Shown: piece by piece, positions 37,901-49,331 of the stretch
Numbering within the stretch: position 1 is the stretch's first letter
Layout of the letters: every line of letters starts with the position of its first letter
Program-made: the position numbers and the translations under genes
Assembly: GCA_000827265.1 (NCBI GenBank)
Contig: KN834856.1
Span: forward strand, 62,001 to 126,000
DNA length: 64,000 nt
Source of the DNA: Collybiopsis luxurians FD-317 M1
Taxonomy: Eukaryota > Basidiomycota > Agaricomycetes > Agaricales > Omphalotaceae
Reading direction: 5' to 3'
The notes under the pieces: generated by a model
What the model saw: only the letters and a program-made list of their open reading frames with translations
Told to the model about the DNA's origin: nothing
The model's database searches: none

Positions 37901-38490
37901 CATCGTTCTTATGTTAGGTGAAAGTATGCTCCAAGTTCATGAAGTCCTTCTTAAACAAATGCGAAGCTGCAATCATAAACTCGTTGCTGTAATCTGAAAA
38001 TCCGGAAAGTCAAAGGCCCCGGCAAAACACTCATCGCTAATAGCACTTCCTACGCTTACTAGCAGTGAAAGCGGTCTTCATCCGCCGTCTCCATCGCGAG
38101 TTTCAGGGCTGACATCATTACATTGATTTTATGGACATACTACTACCCGGAAAATGCCCGGGGAAGTGGCTAACGGTGCATGAACATACTAATGTTCATA
38201 ATTCTTTAGAATCCCGGACCAATGGACACACACCCGACGTCCCTGTGGAACACTTTTCACTATTTCCAGTCAACAACGCCATTAGGAGAGACTAAAATAT
38301 TGTATTGAGTTGGTCGATCCAAGGCCACCATTCTCGAGTCTGTAAGGGGAATAAAGGAAATAGTTGCTAAGTTTACCACTTCCAAATTCAGCAGCGCTCA
38401 GTTCGAGGTAAAGCCCATAAATACTTGGAAAGAGTTCAACCTTCCTCAGTTTCCTGTGCCCCGAAAGTACTCATCGACATCGACCCTACA
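34963..38490. other. gene-poor stretch
   Basis: Open frames of 110-130 codons exist (35614-35997 and 37100-37435, plus strand), but none shows a known domain or splice continuation. The right end precedes the terpene synthase and should hold its promoter; CATAAATAC at about 38415 could be a TATA-like element. Confidence 0.4.
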
Positions 38491-39887
38491 ATGAAGGATA
38501 CGCAAGAAATCCCCCACTCTGGAATGAAACCAGCAGAAACTTCTTTTATCCTCCCCGATCTAGTGTCCAACTGCCCATTTCCAGTCGCCTACCATCCCAG
38601 CGGCGACACTATTGATGCCGAGTCCGCCACTTGGTTTGATATCTCTTGTCCAGAGCTCAGCGATAAACGAAGAAAGGCTCTCTACGGCCTCAAGGGCGGA
38701 GCACTAGCAGCCTTCTGCTATTCCAGTCCCGATATACCAGATTCCCGTCTCAGGGTTGTAGCCGACTATCTCAATTATCTCTTCCACTTGTAAGACTTAG
38801 TTTTTGGCCCAGTACGCACTGGAGTTCTGACGCTTGACCTACAGAGATAACATCAGCGATGGCATGCTTACGAATGACACGCAAGCTCTTTCCGACGCCG
38901 TCATGAATGCCCTACGCTTTCCTGACGTTGAGCCCGAGAATGAATTGAATGCCGCCAAGTTAGCCAGAGAGTAAGCTACACTTTACTTAATCCCGACGCT
39001 CAGGGGGTTCATGAATACTTATCATTCAACAGCTTCTGGGGTCGTTGCATTCGTGGCGGTGATGCGGGCCCTGGATTCCAGCGTCGATTCAAAGAGAGTT
39101 TACAGCTCTATTTTAACACTACCTTGGTTCAAGCTCAGGCGCGCGATGAAGAGTCTATATTGGATCTAGAGTCTTATATCGAGTTTGCAAGGGACAACTC
39201 TGGTGCGAAATTCTCCTATCAACCCAGCTTCACTCAGAGAATTAATGTGATCCCGGTTTAGGTTGCAAGACTACCTTTGCATTCATAGAGTGAGTTCTGC
39301 CGCGTCAAACAGTTTTGCGCGATTGACCTTCTGCTACTAGATATGCCCATGGTGTTGACCTACCTGACTTCGTCGTAAAAGATCCTATCATGGAAGCTCT
39401 CAATCAGGCGGCTAATGACGTGGTAGCTTGGTCCAATGTAAGTTGTGTCTCATTCAATGCCGCTGCTCAGTATGTATCACGACTTCGCAGGACATTTGGT
39501 CTTACAATGCAGAGCAGTCCCGTCACGATGCCCAAGACAACATGATCACAATCCTCATGAAGTATCACGGGCATACCTTGCAGAGTGCTGTAGACTACGT
39601 CGGAGACTTGTGCCACCAAACCATTAACGATTTCGTTCAAAATAGTAAAAACGTGCCGCACTGGGGACCCGAGGTAGATGACATAGTTAAACGTTATATT
39701 CGAGGACTGGAAGACTGGATAGTCGGGTATGTCCTGAAAAATCCTTTTGGGAGACGAGCACTGAACGAAAACTAGAACAATCCATTGGAGCTTCGATTCT
39801 ACGCGCTACTTTGGCAATTATGGCCAAGAAGTGAAGAGAACTAGACTTGTCAAGCTTCTGCCTGTCTCGGAAGAGAACAAATGGTAG
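38491..39887 (+). CDS. terpene synthase (class I sesquiterpene synthase type)
   Basis: A class I terpene cyclase that would ionise and cyclise farnesyl diphosphate. Seven exons, 38491-38789, 38845-38970, 39033-39202, 39262-39289, 39341-39437, 39491-39726 and 39776-39887, give 355 aa in continuous frame, the usual fungal length. The metal-binding aspartate motif is the variant DNISD (residues 101-105) in place of DDxxD. The second metal motif is canonical: NDIWSYNAE (240-248), matching NDxxSxxxE. The C-terminal WSFDSTRYFG contains the conserved Arg-Tyr pair (329-330) and is followed by VKRTRLVKLLP. The start MKDTQEIPHSGMKPAET was chosen over an upstream non-ATG extension. The product cannot be predicted from sequence alone. 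No P450, oxidoreductase or prenyltransferase is recognisable nearby, so it appears solitary. Confidence 0.94.
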
Positions 39888-40910
39888 AGGGTGAACTTAC
39901 CCTGACATGACCTAATGCATGGCCCTTGTAATTTTTTATGAACTTCACGCTATTCTTTTTTCGGGCAGATGCCATAGACGGGGACATAAATAGACGAGGC
40001 AGAGTTTCACAGGGGAGCATTAGTATAACATCTCCGTTGTAATTTAGATAGATATGATATGGGACAAAAATAGAGTGCACGGTCTAACGGATTTAACGCA
40101 GTAGGCGCATTAAAGCACGATTCACACGCCACAGCCGTGTCGTTAGGGGGGATGAATCGACAAATCTCCCCTCAATGCACTTTCAATATTTTACGACGAT
40201 GCTCTTACACGGTAAAATACCAAATCAAGGTTGCTGGAGAAGTGATTCGATCCTTTGCTAATTAAATCTTAGGCTGAAGCTATTCCGTCGTGATGATTAA
40301 TTACTAGTACAAGGAAAACGTGGATTGTTCGAACACTCCGATTCAAGTGGAAAGAGCTAGTGCACCGGTAACTACTCAATATTTTTGATGAATTTTTTGG
40401 TTTCCGGTACATATGTTATTCCGCCGGGTGGAGTTTTTCCGGTTTCGTCGTGATAGACAAATAAGGCACGGTGGATCCGTATATCCGAATGTGCAAGGCT
40501 TGAGCTGATTAGATGTCGCTTATGGGTAGTTTTGTTCAAGAGCATTCTATTTCGAACCTGGTAGCTTTTGAAAAAAAGTTTTGATGAAGGACCAAGAGAA
40601 TGGCTTACATCTATACATCCGATTGGGCGCCATACCGCGATTCGCATACAGATGTGTTTCCGGTAAGTAACATATGAGTAAATAACGTATGAAGGTGGAC
40701 GGCGATTGAAAGGTATTGGCTATTATATTCTATACCATGGTAGGCCGGTATCCCTGGATGGCATCAGGAGTTTCGTCAAATCCTCTACCCAACTCTTGTC
40801 CACGGCGGCCACAATTCCTTGTTCGAATAAAAGAGAAGAACTGCATGTTGTTCGATTCCCACTTCAAAGCTGGACTTTGTAGTACATGAAAAATTCTTCA
40901 CTCGATAGTA
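39888..40910. other. intergenic stretch
   Basis: No gene recognised. A 91-codon minus-strand frame at 40372-40647 has no family resemblance. Confidence 0.4.
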
Positions 40911-42085
40911 ATGATTTATCTATCTTGTATTGGCGTCTGTTTGCTTCTCGTTCCTCTCATTCCGACCCTATCATCGATCGCCATCTCGTCAGCGCATGCC
41001 TCTCCCGTTTACTTCAATGGTCCGGCTGAGAAACGAGAGACTTCTAAAGTTGGTCCACTGACGATAACGGAGGAGGATGAATTTTTTGGAATCCGCCAAG
41101 TTCCTGAGGTAAGTATTCTGTATAGTATAATCATGATTGTTCAAAGTCGCTAACCACCCTTCCTTACCTTTACCTACTCTGTACATTCGTACTTTTGTCT
41201 CTGTCAAAACAGGAAGTTGCTAGAGAGTATAACAAGAAAAAAACGCTCACACAAGTACGAGCGAATGGGGTCAATTTAGGAGAAGGTGCGTACATTGCTC
41301 CTCAAGCGGTTGAGCAAAAGTTTCCCCTTCTGGGGAAAAAGTGAGTGAACCTTCTTTTCGATTCCGCCTCTTTCCGGGATTCTCGATGCACTTTGGGTTA
41401 ACGTTGAGTCTGGATTCTTGGTAATGTAGACAACCGTGGCAGGTGAGTTCAATTGCATCTGCTCCCCGGAAACTGACCTTGACGCTGCCTTTCGCGCGAC
41501 CCAGTGTATTCTTTTTATCAACAAAAAGACAATTCGCGACGAGAAAACACCAAAGGTGATTGATCTATGCTGACAAATTCGATAGGATGGACTTACTGAG
41601 CTGTGTTTTCAGTTCTTCCTTGACGAGAGCGATATCTATCTTGATGAGTCGAAGGAAAAAATCAATAAACATAACGTCAAAGTAGGCCACACGGTTATCT
41701 TTGCATATTACAACGCTCCTGTGCTCGGAATGCAAGCGGTCATTCCGCCTCCATTCCTCGAACCCACATCGCTTCCGGAAGACTACCATTACTGGTCAGA
41801 CTCGGACGAAGACGAGCCAAAGCCTGGACCAGGGAAAAATGTGCTAGGGCTGAAGGTCCACTGTATTTCCTTAGGCATGTCAACTCGCATTTGAGTAACG
41901 CACATTGCTCACATATTTTCTTGCTTTTAGACGAATATACTAAGCTGAGCGGGGAGGAAGCAAAAATATGGAAGCAAGTTGCGAAGTGGGAAGAGATGGG
42001 CATTCCTGGATGGCCCCAAGGTGAAAAGGCGTTTATTACCTTCAGGCCCTCGGCAAACACTGCAACCACCGCAAAGACGGGCTAG
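40911..42085 (+). CDS. 264-aa probably secreted protein of unknown function
   Basis: Six exons, 40911-41108, 41213-41340, 41430-41442, 41505-41555, 41613-41862 and 41931-42085, join in phase to 264 aa. The N terminus is a likely signal peptide with a long hydrophobic core (MIYLSCIGVCLLLVPLIPTL, then small residues SSAHASP), so the product probably enters the secretory pathway. The mature part contains EVAREYNKKKTLTQVRANGV and GEGAYIAPQAVEQKFPLLGK, a 13-nt exon giving QPWQ, CILFINKKTIRDEKTPK, VIFAYYNAPVLGMQAVIPPP, an acidic stretch (YWSDSDEDEPKPGPG) and GIPGWPQGEKAFITFRP. I have seen similar basidiomycete hypothetical proteins with a GEGAYL.P....KFP.L motif, but know of no function. The donor of intron 5 was chosen as GTATTT because a GC alternative is less likely. 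Confidence 0.78.
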
Positions 42086-44537
42086 ATTATTCGAGATCGA
42101 TATGGTTTGTACAGACAAGTGTTGTCATGAAACGTACTCGTTCCTGTTTATTTGATCTGTTATATCTACTGTCCCCTTGTAGCACTTTTTCCTCCCCTCT
42201 TTGTCGCTCGAAAGGCACTAGAGCGGATCGAAGAATTTGAAGCGAGATCTCGAATCAACAATTATGGAGCTTGCAACGCCGCGCGTCGAACGTAAGAAGG
42301 AAACCAAACTCCATCCCCGCCCCCCATTCTCGCATCCGGTCAAGAATATCCGTCCATTTTGAGATTCCATCGCCTCCTCATTCCCGCCAGTCCATCACAA
42401 CTCTTGCCGCGCATCAACTACGTGTTCCTAGTGTACATATGCGCAGCTAATTGAATTCGAAAACGCATCCGCGAAGTACAAGATGCCACGAGAGCGGTGT
42501 TAGGCACAGAACAACTCATTCAATGAGCCGAGTAAAATAGGTGTGACGGGTGTGAAGGAGAAAAATGGGGTGGTGGTTCATTAACGTTGCGGTGGTGCTG
42601 AAGTAGAGAAATTCGCCCTTGCTTGGTGGATGGGAGGACGTGACTGAGAAACATGCAGCGAAAACACCTTTAGTAAAAGATGAGAAGGGCTAGATCACAA
42701 TAGCCTCCGATCCTATGAAGTAACCACCAAAAAACAAGTGCAAAACACATTCTCGCAAAGACCATTCCAGAAATGAATTACTCTGAGGTTTTAGTTAGTT
42801 CCCATACTTGGATACTGTTTCACCGGGTATGAAGATTGAAAAGTTGGTGATGGTAGTGAATTTAGTCAGGCTGAGACTCCGACTGCGATGGAAAAAAACG
42901 AGACGCATTACTAATTAGGCGCTCGTTTGACATCCCGAACACCTGACAGCTTGGGTTTATCACTGGCACCTATCTCTACGAAATGCGTCTTCTTACAAGC
43001 AAAACGTAGTCTGATCGTGTCCAAGTTGACAATTGGCGTCGAATTCACCCTCAGAAAACTCTCAAGTATATGTGTCCTAAGGTGCGTGAACAGACCTGAC
43101 AAGCCTTCTTTTATGGTTCTTTTATCGTTGAGATCTACTAATCGGGCATACTGAAGGTCCTCTTTTGAAGAGTCTTGTTAATTGTGACCCGGATACCAAC
43201 GAAGTTAAGTCTTTGTTTTTAAACAATACTGTAATCGACCTATTGCAGCGAATTATGCAAATAATATATCTGGTGAGCATCGGCATCGCGTGACCAACAT
43301 CTGACTCTTTCTGACTGGTACATTTAAAAGCATGGTTGCTGGCACTTACCGTTGACTTACCAAGAGAAAACATTTTGATGTTCACTCTAAAGATTGGCTT
43401 CCTAAAAACAGAAGCATGCCTTCAATGCTTCACTCCATATTCTCCACCGCTTTCTATGATAGTATCGCTATTTGGAAAACTAGTAGCAAAGCCATTAAAA
43501 GTTCATGGCCGGTATTTGCTCATGATTTAATGGCGGATTGCCAACCTGAACACAGATTTGGAATTTGTTCCTATCCTCTTCACTGATTAGTGAGCCTAAG
43601 TTGGCTCTCAAAGTCAAGCCTACAACCCTTCAGGCTTAATTTCCAATGAAATGAGATAGCTAGAGGACCTGATGGTGTCTTTTTTCTGACTTTCAGTACC
43701 GAGTCATGATTAAAAGATTGCCAGAAAGTTCATCAAAGGGTTTGATAATCACTCGTCCTTTACACATAGCAGACATGTAGTATCATTAGAGTTTACATTG
43801 ACTGTCCACTTTTCAAACTGCATGAGTTATTAATATTCAGTGCCTTCTGATAAGGATACTGAGCATGACATCTGTTCGTCAATTCAAATGGGTGTTTCGT
43901 TGTTGTGAGCCCAGTTTGGGTTGTCTCAGTCTCGGCGCATTCACTGTGTGGCAGTCATATTTCACAGTATTAAAGATACTCCCTTAATTATTTGTAATTG
44001 CTTTACTTAAATAGTTCGTGTGTAAACTGGAATTGAGAATGATTTTGGACCGCCTGGAATTCTGCCGCCATTGTTATTCCCAGCAGAATATCCACTTAGG
44101 AAATTCTGAGGTCAAGTCTGATCAACTAAGTAGTACCCAACAATGTCATACACAAATCATCAATTTTTCAATATCAAATCAACAGTGAGCTTTTTCTTCC
44201 TGTATAGTGAGCCAGCCTGTTCTATGGCTGAAATCATGATGCTTCTATCCCTTTTTTGTACCGTCGGCATTTCTGCCGAAAATATTGTTATGGTCTGGGC
44301 TCGAGAAAAAGGAAATTTGAGCAAGAGAGAGTTTCCAGAATGGCTGACATTGATTCAACGAAAGAAAGCCATTGATATACTGGGCTTTAAGTACTAAATT
44401 GGCAAGGAGCTAAACAACCATAAGTAGACAAAATGCCAGGTTTTCAATAAGTAGTATGCTATGCCATGACTAGGAGCTATACGGATCAGTAAGAGGTAAC
44501 CTTTACGAATATCACCTATAACAATTCTAACCAATAC
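42086..44537. other. gene-poor stretch
   Basis: No gene recognised in 2.4 kb. TAGGCGCTCGTTTGA at about 42917 also occurs near 6299 and could be an element terminus, but no inverted partner was found. A plus-strand frame at 44143-44397 is unassigned. Confidence 0.4.
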
Positions 44538-46098
44538 TTATACTATTCTTTCGAATGCGGTACTGGCTTCAACGGTTCCAGGTATAGAAACTGTTTGACT
44601 AATGTAGATCCCAGTATCCGCTGCTTGATGCAAGTTGAGCATCAATCGTGACACCAAGGTCACGGAGATACTTACATAAATTCCATTAGGTTTGGAAAAA
44701 GAATCTTGTTTCAATCTTACCTGCTTGCCATCGGTGCCAGTCCGCCTCTCATGCAGTCCTGACAACTATTCAGTATTGACATCTTGGCAACAGAAAGACT
44801 CTATACCTCTAGAAGCTGCCAAATGAATGAATCAGCTTAAATAGTGCCATAAATGAAGCTGGAACCTACATAGAATGACAAAATATTTGCCAGATTGATC
44901 CCTGTCATCACACTGAGCAGTAGGAGTGAGATGTTAGACTTTTGCTCCAGATACAACTTAAAGTGCTCACCCAAAATATACTGTTCCTAGCACAGGCATT
45001 GGTAGAATGATTCAGATTTCAATAGGCTTAGCTTACTTACCATTGCGAAGCAGTATTACTCTGAGTGATACTCGCACCTGCAATACTGTCTGGATCATCT
45101 GAAGCTCCTGTCTGGTCTTGAATGCATTGTGTACTGCAAGTCCAAAGAGCAGAGCGTCGTAGGTAAAAATAGTTATCCAGGCAACTGCTTGGCCTAGATG
45201 ATCGACTGCATCCATAGCGTATAAGGAGAATAATCGCACAAGCACATACGGGAGGCGCTACATTTCTCTCGTTAACAAGAAGTTTCATAGTATAAGATTT
45301 TATCTCTCTTACCCCTTGAAATCCAGCTCAGTTGAACATATTCCTGCGGTGGAAAATAAAACTTGTGAACTGAAGTGAGCAGTGTATGTCATGATCTAGA
45401 GCAAGTAAAAACACATTCAAAAGTAAACATCCCTACTACAGCAATGCAGGCAAAAACTGCACCAAGTGCCACTAGCGAATACAAAAGCCGCCTGCTGCAG
45501 CTGTACAGCCCGTACATATGCAAAGTCATAATAACTATGATTGTGACTTCAGGATCAACCAGCAAGCAAACAAGCATCAGACTAACTCGTTACGATAATT
45601 TGTGCAGCTATCAATATACCCTCTCTAATTTCCTTCAACGCTTGGCAGCTAAATTTATTCTTAGAATGAATTGGTCGCATGCAATTAATAATGGGGTAGT
45701 ACTCACCTTATAGACACATTATTGAAAATTGTCATAAATGTGATAATCATTGCAATAGCGTTGAAGTACCGGTGTAAGAAAAACAAGTATGCGCTCTTTC
45801 CGGACTGTCTCCTCCAAAGAAACCTGATTTCGGTCTCTAATCACATTTAAATACAGCGGAAAATATGTTATGAGAAAGTATAAATACTGAAGGTAAGGAT
45901 ATGATCATAGAAAAGAAGCGCTAAATATTGATACAGTTTAGCATTCACAACTAGGTTAAGGGTGAAATGACATACCTATGGCAGTCATGCGCCAGTAATT
46001 ACACTGAAGGCTAGAAATTAACCCTCAGTATATTCTTTAGCATTGTAAAAGAACACTTTTAACTTATTGTCGACAATGCGAACGTCGGTCAACGACAT
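44538..46098 (-). CDS. DUF6533-type heptahelical membrane protein, copy 2 (block A)
   Basis: A paralogue of the 8.8-10.4 kb and 49.3-50.9 kb genes, function unknown. It starts at MSLTDVRIVDNN (ATG 46096-46098). Exons join to give LQCNYWRMTAIALLFYDHIL, then ETEIRFLWRRQSGKSAYLFF and HRYFNAIAMIITFMTIFNNV. Next come IIVIMTLHMYGLYSCSRRLL, DALLFGLAVHNAFKTRQELQ, VSLRVILLRNG, MTGINLANILSFY, SVTLVSRLMLNLHQ and a polar tail ending at 44538. At the codon where copy 3 has a stop, this copy reads CAG (Gln). The first donor is GTTAAA, weaker than in the other copies, so splicing efficiency is a question. Otherwise the frame is open. It is the DUF6533 member of tandem block A, whose phosphatase partner is decayed. 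Confidence 0.75.
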
Positions 46099-46568
46099 CA
46101 ACTTGGAGAAGGCAACAAAGAGCTAAAAGAATTCTAACACTGAATGGGCGAGAGATGCTTACAGCTTGAGGAGTGGAGAGTAGGGGCAAAGACATCCCGA
46201 AATGACAGTTTTCTTAAATATATCCATCGAGCAACAAGAACTGATTGTTGCAGGTTTTAAGCTACAAATAATAACAGTGCCCTCAGATTTTGATGAACAA
46301 GCATGAATTTGTACCATAGGGAAGTGTCGGTCCACCATGCCGTCTGAGCTGCGGTGCCGACTTACACCTTCTCTGTGACAACGGTATGACTAACGAGCGA
46401 ACTATTGCTAGGCCCCCTCGGACATTGCCCGACGAGCTCAGTAAAAGTGATAAAAATGCCATAAATTCATTGTGAGGGTTCTAAAGCCCTGGAAATTCAG
46501 CTATCTACTCAAAATAATAATATTCAAGCAGGCTGAGGAGTTATTACTGTTTTGTTCAAATCAAACTA
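46099..46568. other. intergenic stretch upstream of DUF6533 copy 2
   Basis: Nothing recognised apart from the presumed promoter of copy 2. Confidence 0.4.
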
Positions 46569-47259
46569 TCCCTAACAACCATAGTACAAGAATTTTTCGG
46601 CAGCACTCATTCCATTCATGTTTTCATCAATCAGACTAGAACCATCAGCCAACTAAGATGGTGGGCGAAGGGTTATAGATGTGATCGACCCTCTCTGACT
46701 CTATCTATTATCTATCCATCGCTCTCGAGCATTGCTACTCTAAGATGGCATTGCCAAATAAGTATTTGCGCAACAACATTATCTCGCCAATTTCTATGTG
46801 TTATATCTGTTCTGGCTCTTTCGAAGTAATTCTCTTGTGGGGCATTTACTGAATCCGGAATGGAATAGAGGTAACTCGTGCTCATGGGCAGCTTTTCATA
46901 GGCACTCATGCTTTATCAGTCCTGTTTTAGTGACTAAATCATCCCTGAAGGGTCAATAGTGCTTATTGCTCCATTTGTCAAATTTTGTTCCCATCCCTTC
47001 CAGTCGACATCTATGTTTAATCTTTAGACCTATGAGGGGTTGCCAAATATTCTACATTGGGCAAGCAAAGGGAAAGCGAGGAGGATCGAGGATAATGGCA
47101 TTAATTCGACGGGCATGCAAGATCTTAGATACAACCAATGACGATAATAGCATCGGTAAAAAAAATTAAATAAAAACTTATCTATAAAGAACCGATGACA
47201 ATGGTAGCATCGGTAAAAAAAAAAGAAAATAATTAAGAACTTACTATGGTTGTTAGGGA
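46569..47259. mobile_element. 691-bp inverted-repeat-bounded element (MITE-like)
   Basis: The segment is bounded by a perfect 18-bp inverted repeat: TCCCTAACAACCATAGTA (46569-46586) and its reverse complement (47242-47259). The interior is AT-rich, codes for nothing recognisable, and carries an internal direct duplication around GCATCGGTAAAAAAA (about 47151-47220). No clear target-site duplication is visible, so the superfamily is unknown. A third copy of the repeat lies at 47915-47932. Confidence 0.6.
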
Positions 47260-47914
47260 TCTTCCGTCAACAGGGATCTTCCGATTTTTGAAAAATCCTT
47301 AATTTTGAGCCTTCGAGGCAGTTTTTGCTTTTGATCTCTTGCATACACACTATTTCGTAACCATTTTACTTTACCATGTACTCAAAGTAAGGTTTTCTCA
47401 AGGGACAACCAATTAAAAGATCCAAACTCTGCAGGATTTGAGCGTGACTCTGTATCAAGTCGCCAGGAACAGTACCAAGGTTATATAAAGAGCAGGTAAA
47501 AAGTACATAGGAAGGTCAAAAAGGTTCTTTAGATGCTCTATATTAATTTTCTAGCAGTCTGTAAAAAGTTCAGCCCTCGACAAATGAAAAAAGAAGGAGA
47601 GGATGCTCCAGTGTGACACCTGAGCCATGCTGTTGTCGGCAGAGCTGCCACCTACTATTCATTTCCACCGATAGGATCGGTGTAAATACGAGTTTGCGAC
47701 TGCTGACAGCCGGCTTTATTGTGACATTTGTGTGACCAGGGGAAAGAAGATCCCTGTTTTCGCTCAGTCACTGCCCGGTGCTTGAACCATCACTCGGTAT
47801 CACACCAGAAGTAAGGTATAACAGCTTGAAAGCATTACGCATTGAACTGTGTACTTCAATTTGAACTCAGGTAAGTATTTGCAAAGTTATTAGCGATTTC
47901 TAAAAAAAAGAAGA
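47260..47914. other. intergenic stretch between inverted-repeat copies
   Basis: It begins with a tandem pair of GGGATCTTCCG. No gene seen. It is bounded by outward- and inward-facing copies of the 18-bp repeat, so it could itself be a second unit of the same element. Confidence 0.4.
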
Positions 47915-47932
47915 TTCCTAACAACCATAGTA
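47915..47932. repeat. third copy of the 18-bp repeat
   Basis: TTCCTAACAACCATAGTA matches the 46569 repeat at 17 of 18 positions. It abuts the point where similarity to the phosphatase gene begins. Confidence 0.75.
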
Positions 47933-48790
47933 TCTATACTTCCTTGACCTTGGACTGGCTACCCCTCTGTCAAATCACTACTCGCCTCAATGCATTTCTA
48001 GCCAAATGAGCTACAGAGGAGTCTTTATAGTACACCCCCCACATTCCTCTCATACAACTGCTTCCGAATATCTAAATGCCACCTACACGTTGCATCTCCA
48101 AAGGCACGGCCCATACCCCATCCCATGACTCGGTCATCCTGAACAACTTGTTCGCCGGGGCTTTCGGCCTCCAATCAAGCGATTTTGGAAGGGTTATGGA
48201 CATTCTGATCTGCAAGAGGGCAAAAACTTCATACGCATCCTTTTTTCTCTCCATCTTCTCCTCCGCCTCCTTTTTGCGCCCGCGAACAGCACAAGAGTCT
48301 CCTGTGAATGCGACATGTAAAGTACACATTTCTGGCTCATAAATTGACAAGAGCGCGCAGGAACCAGAGTGTGCGTGGCAGAGGGAACGGATGGCATTAG
48401 TTTTAGAGGGTGATGAAAGCACTTTGATAACGTCTATCATAGCATAGTCAATATCTTGGAAAGCCTGCTCTATATATAGTATGATACACATCCAATATGA
48501 CATTGTTTTGAGGGCCTGAAAATGAACCTGTAGAGTCACGGTGGTTGTCGTTGTAGTTGTCATCAAAGATTCCAGGCATATCGAATTGCTGAGGGAGTTT
48601 TGATAGGGCGTTGGCGACGTGTGATGAGATGCTGGGATAAACAATAGCTTATCCCATCGTGATCATTGAATAACGCAAGATATGACTGACTATCGTAGTC
48701 AGTTTTTGAGTCCTCTGTATAATAGACCGAATTCGAATCTTCTGATTCTGGATTTCTACAACAACAAATGGGTAGAGTTAGTCATCCCCA
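47930..48790 (-). pseudogene. decayed duplicate of the PP2C phosphatase gene (block A)
   Basis: It aligns with the intact PP2C gene at 51.5-53.3 kb in the same orientation, from its 3' end up to about 52965. About 480 bp are missing, corresponding to roughly 51730-52205 of the parent, including the ASDGLWD region. Remaining readable pieces include HAHSGSCALLSIYEPE and AFTGDSCAV, where the parent has ALTGDSRAV. The DGH region is out of frame and stops interrupt the reading. Many differences from the parent are CG to TG or CA changes (for example parental GTACGCG versus GTACACA near 48320). The N-terminal exon of the parent has no counterpart here. It cannot make a phosphatase. Confidence 0.88.
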
Positions 48791-48974
48791 GGCTGCCTTC
48801 TGAAATTTCTCATACATTATTCCACACTTTTGTAAGCAAAATTATGGCTCCTACAGACAATCTTTGCTTAGAAGACTCGAAATTAATATAAGTAGTAAGT
48901 AGTAATTTATCAAGTACAAAATGTACCTGTTGAAACTCTATTACTAAATCGTGGGTAGGTAGATGTAAACTGTA

Positions 48975-49109
48975 ATACGGCCGTATTCCTACTGTACCAT
49001 ACTGTAGCATCAAATTATGATCTGTATTTCACCGTACCGTACCCATACCGTATCCGTATACGTGAGAACCGGACCATGCCGTATATGGTACGTACGGTGA
49101 AGAGCCCTA
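48975..49109. mobile_element. truncated relic of the hAT element family
   Basis: This short stretch is dense in CCGTA/TACGG motifs (ACGGCCGTATT, CCGTACCGTACCC, CCGTATACG) and ends GGTGAAGAGCCCTA. Read inward, the end is TAGGGCTCTTCACCGTAC, a close match to the terminal repeat of the 6601-7553 element. No left terminal repeat and no target-site duplication were found. Confidence 0.7.
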
Positions 49110-49331
49110 CTAGTTCTTGTCCACAAGCTTAAAACCCATCTTTGCTTGTGAACCAACTGGTTGCAAATTCAAACCACGTTCGTAGTTTTGAACTCATTCA
49201 TACCACCCCACTTAATGAGGGAACTTGCTGTGTAAATTAAGCACATAACCTGCTCTATCAACCTGGTAATATCATCTCTAGATATTTTTCATCAAGCCTC
49301 ATGCAAATCATTATTCTATTAAGAACATTGT

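Noticed and set aside
41880..41931. Second GC-AG intron in the secreted-protein gene
   Set aside because: A GTATTT donor 19 nt upstream gives an equally good frame (KVHYEYTKLS), so a GC donor is unnecessary.
6299..42931. Shared word TAGGCGCTCGTTTGA at about 6299 and 42917, and GCGCTCGTTTGG at about 14478, as transposon ends
   Set aside because: No inverted partner or target-site duplication was found at any of the three places.
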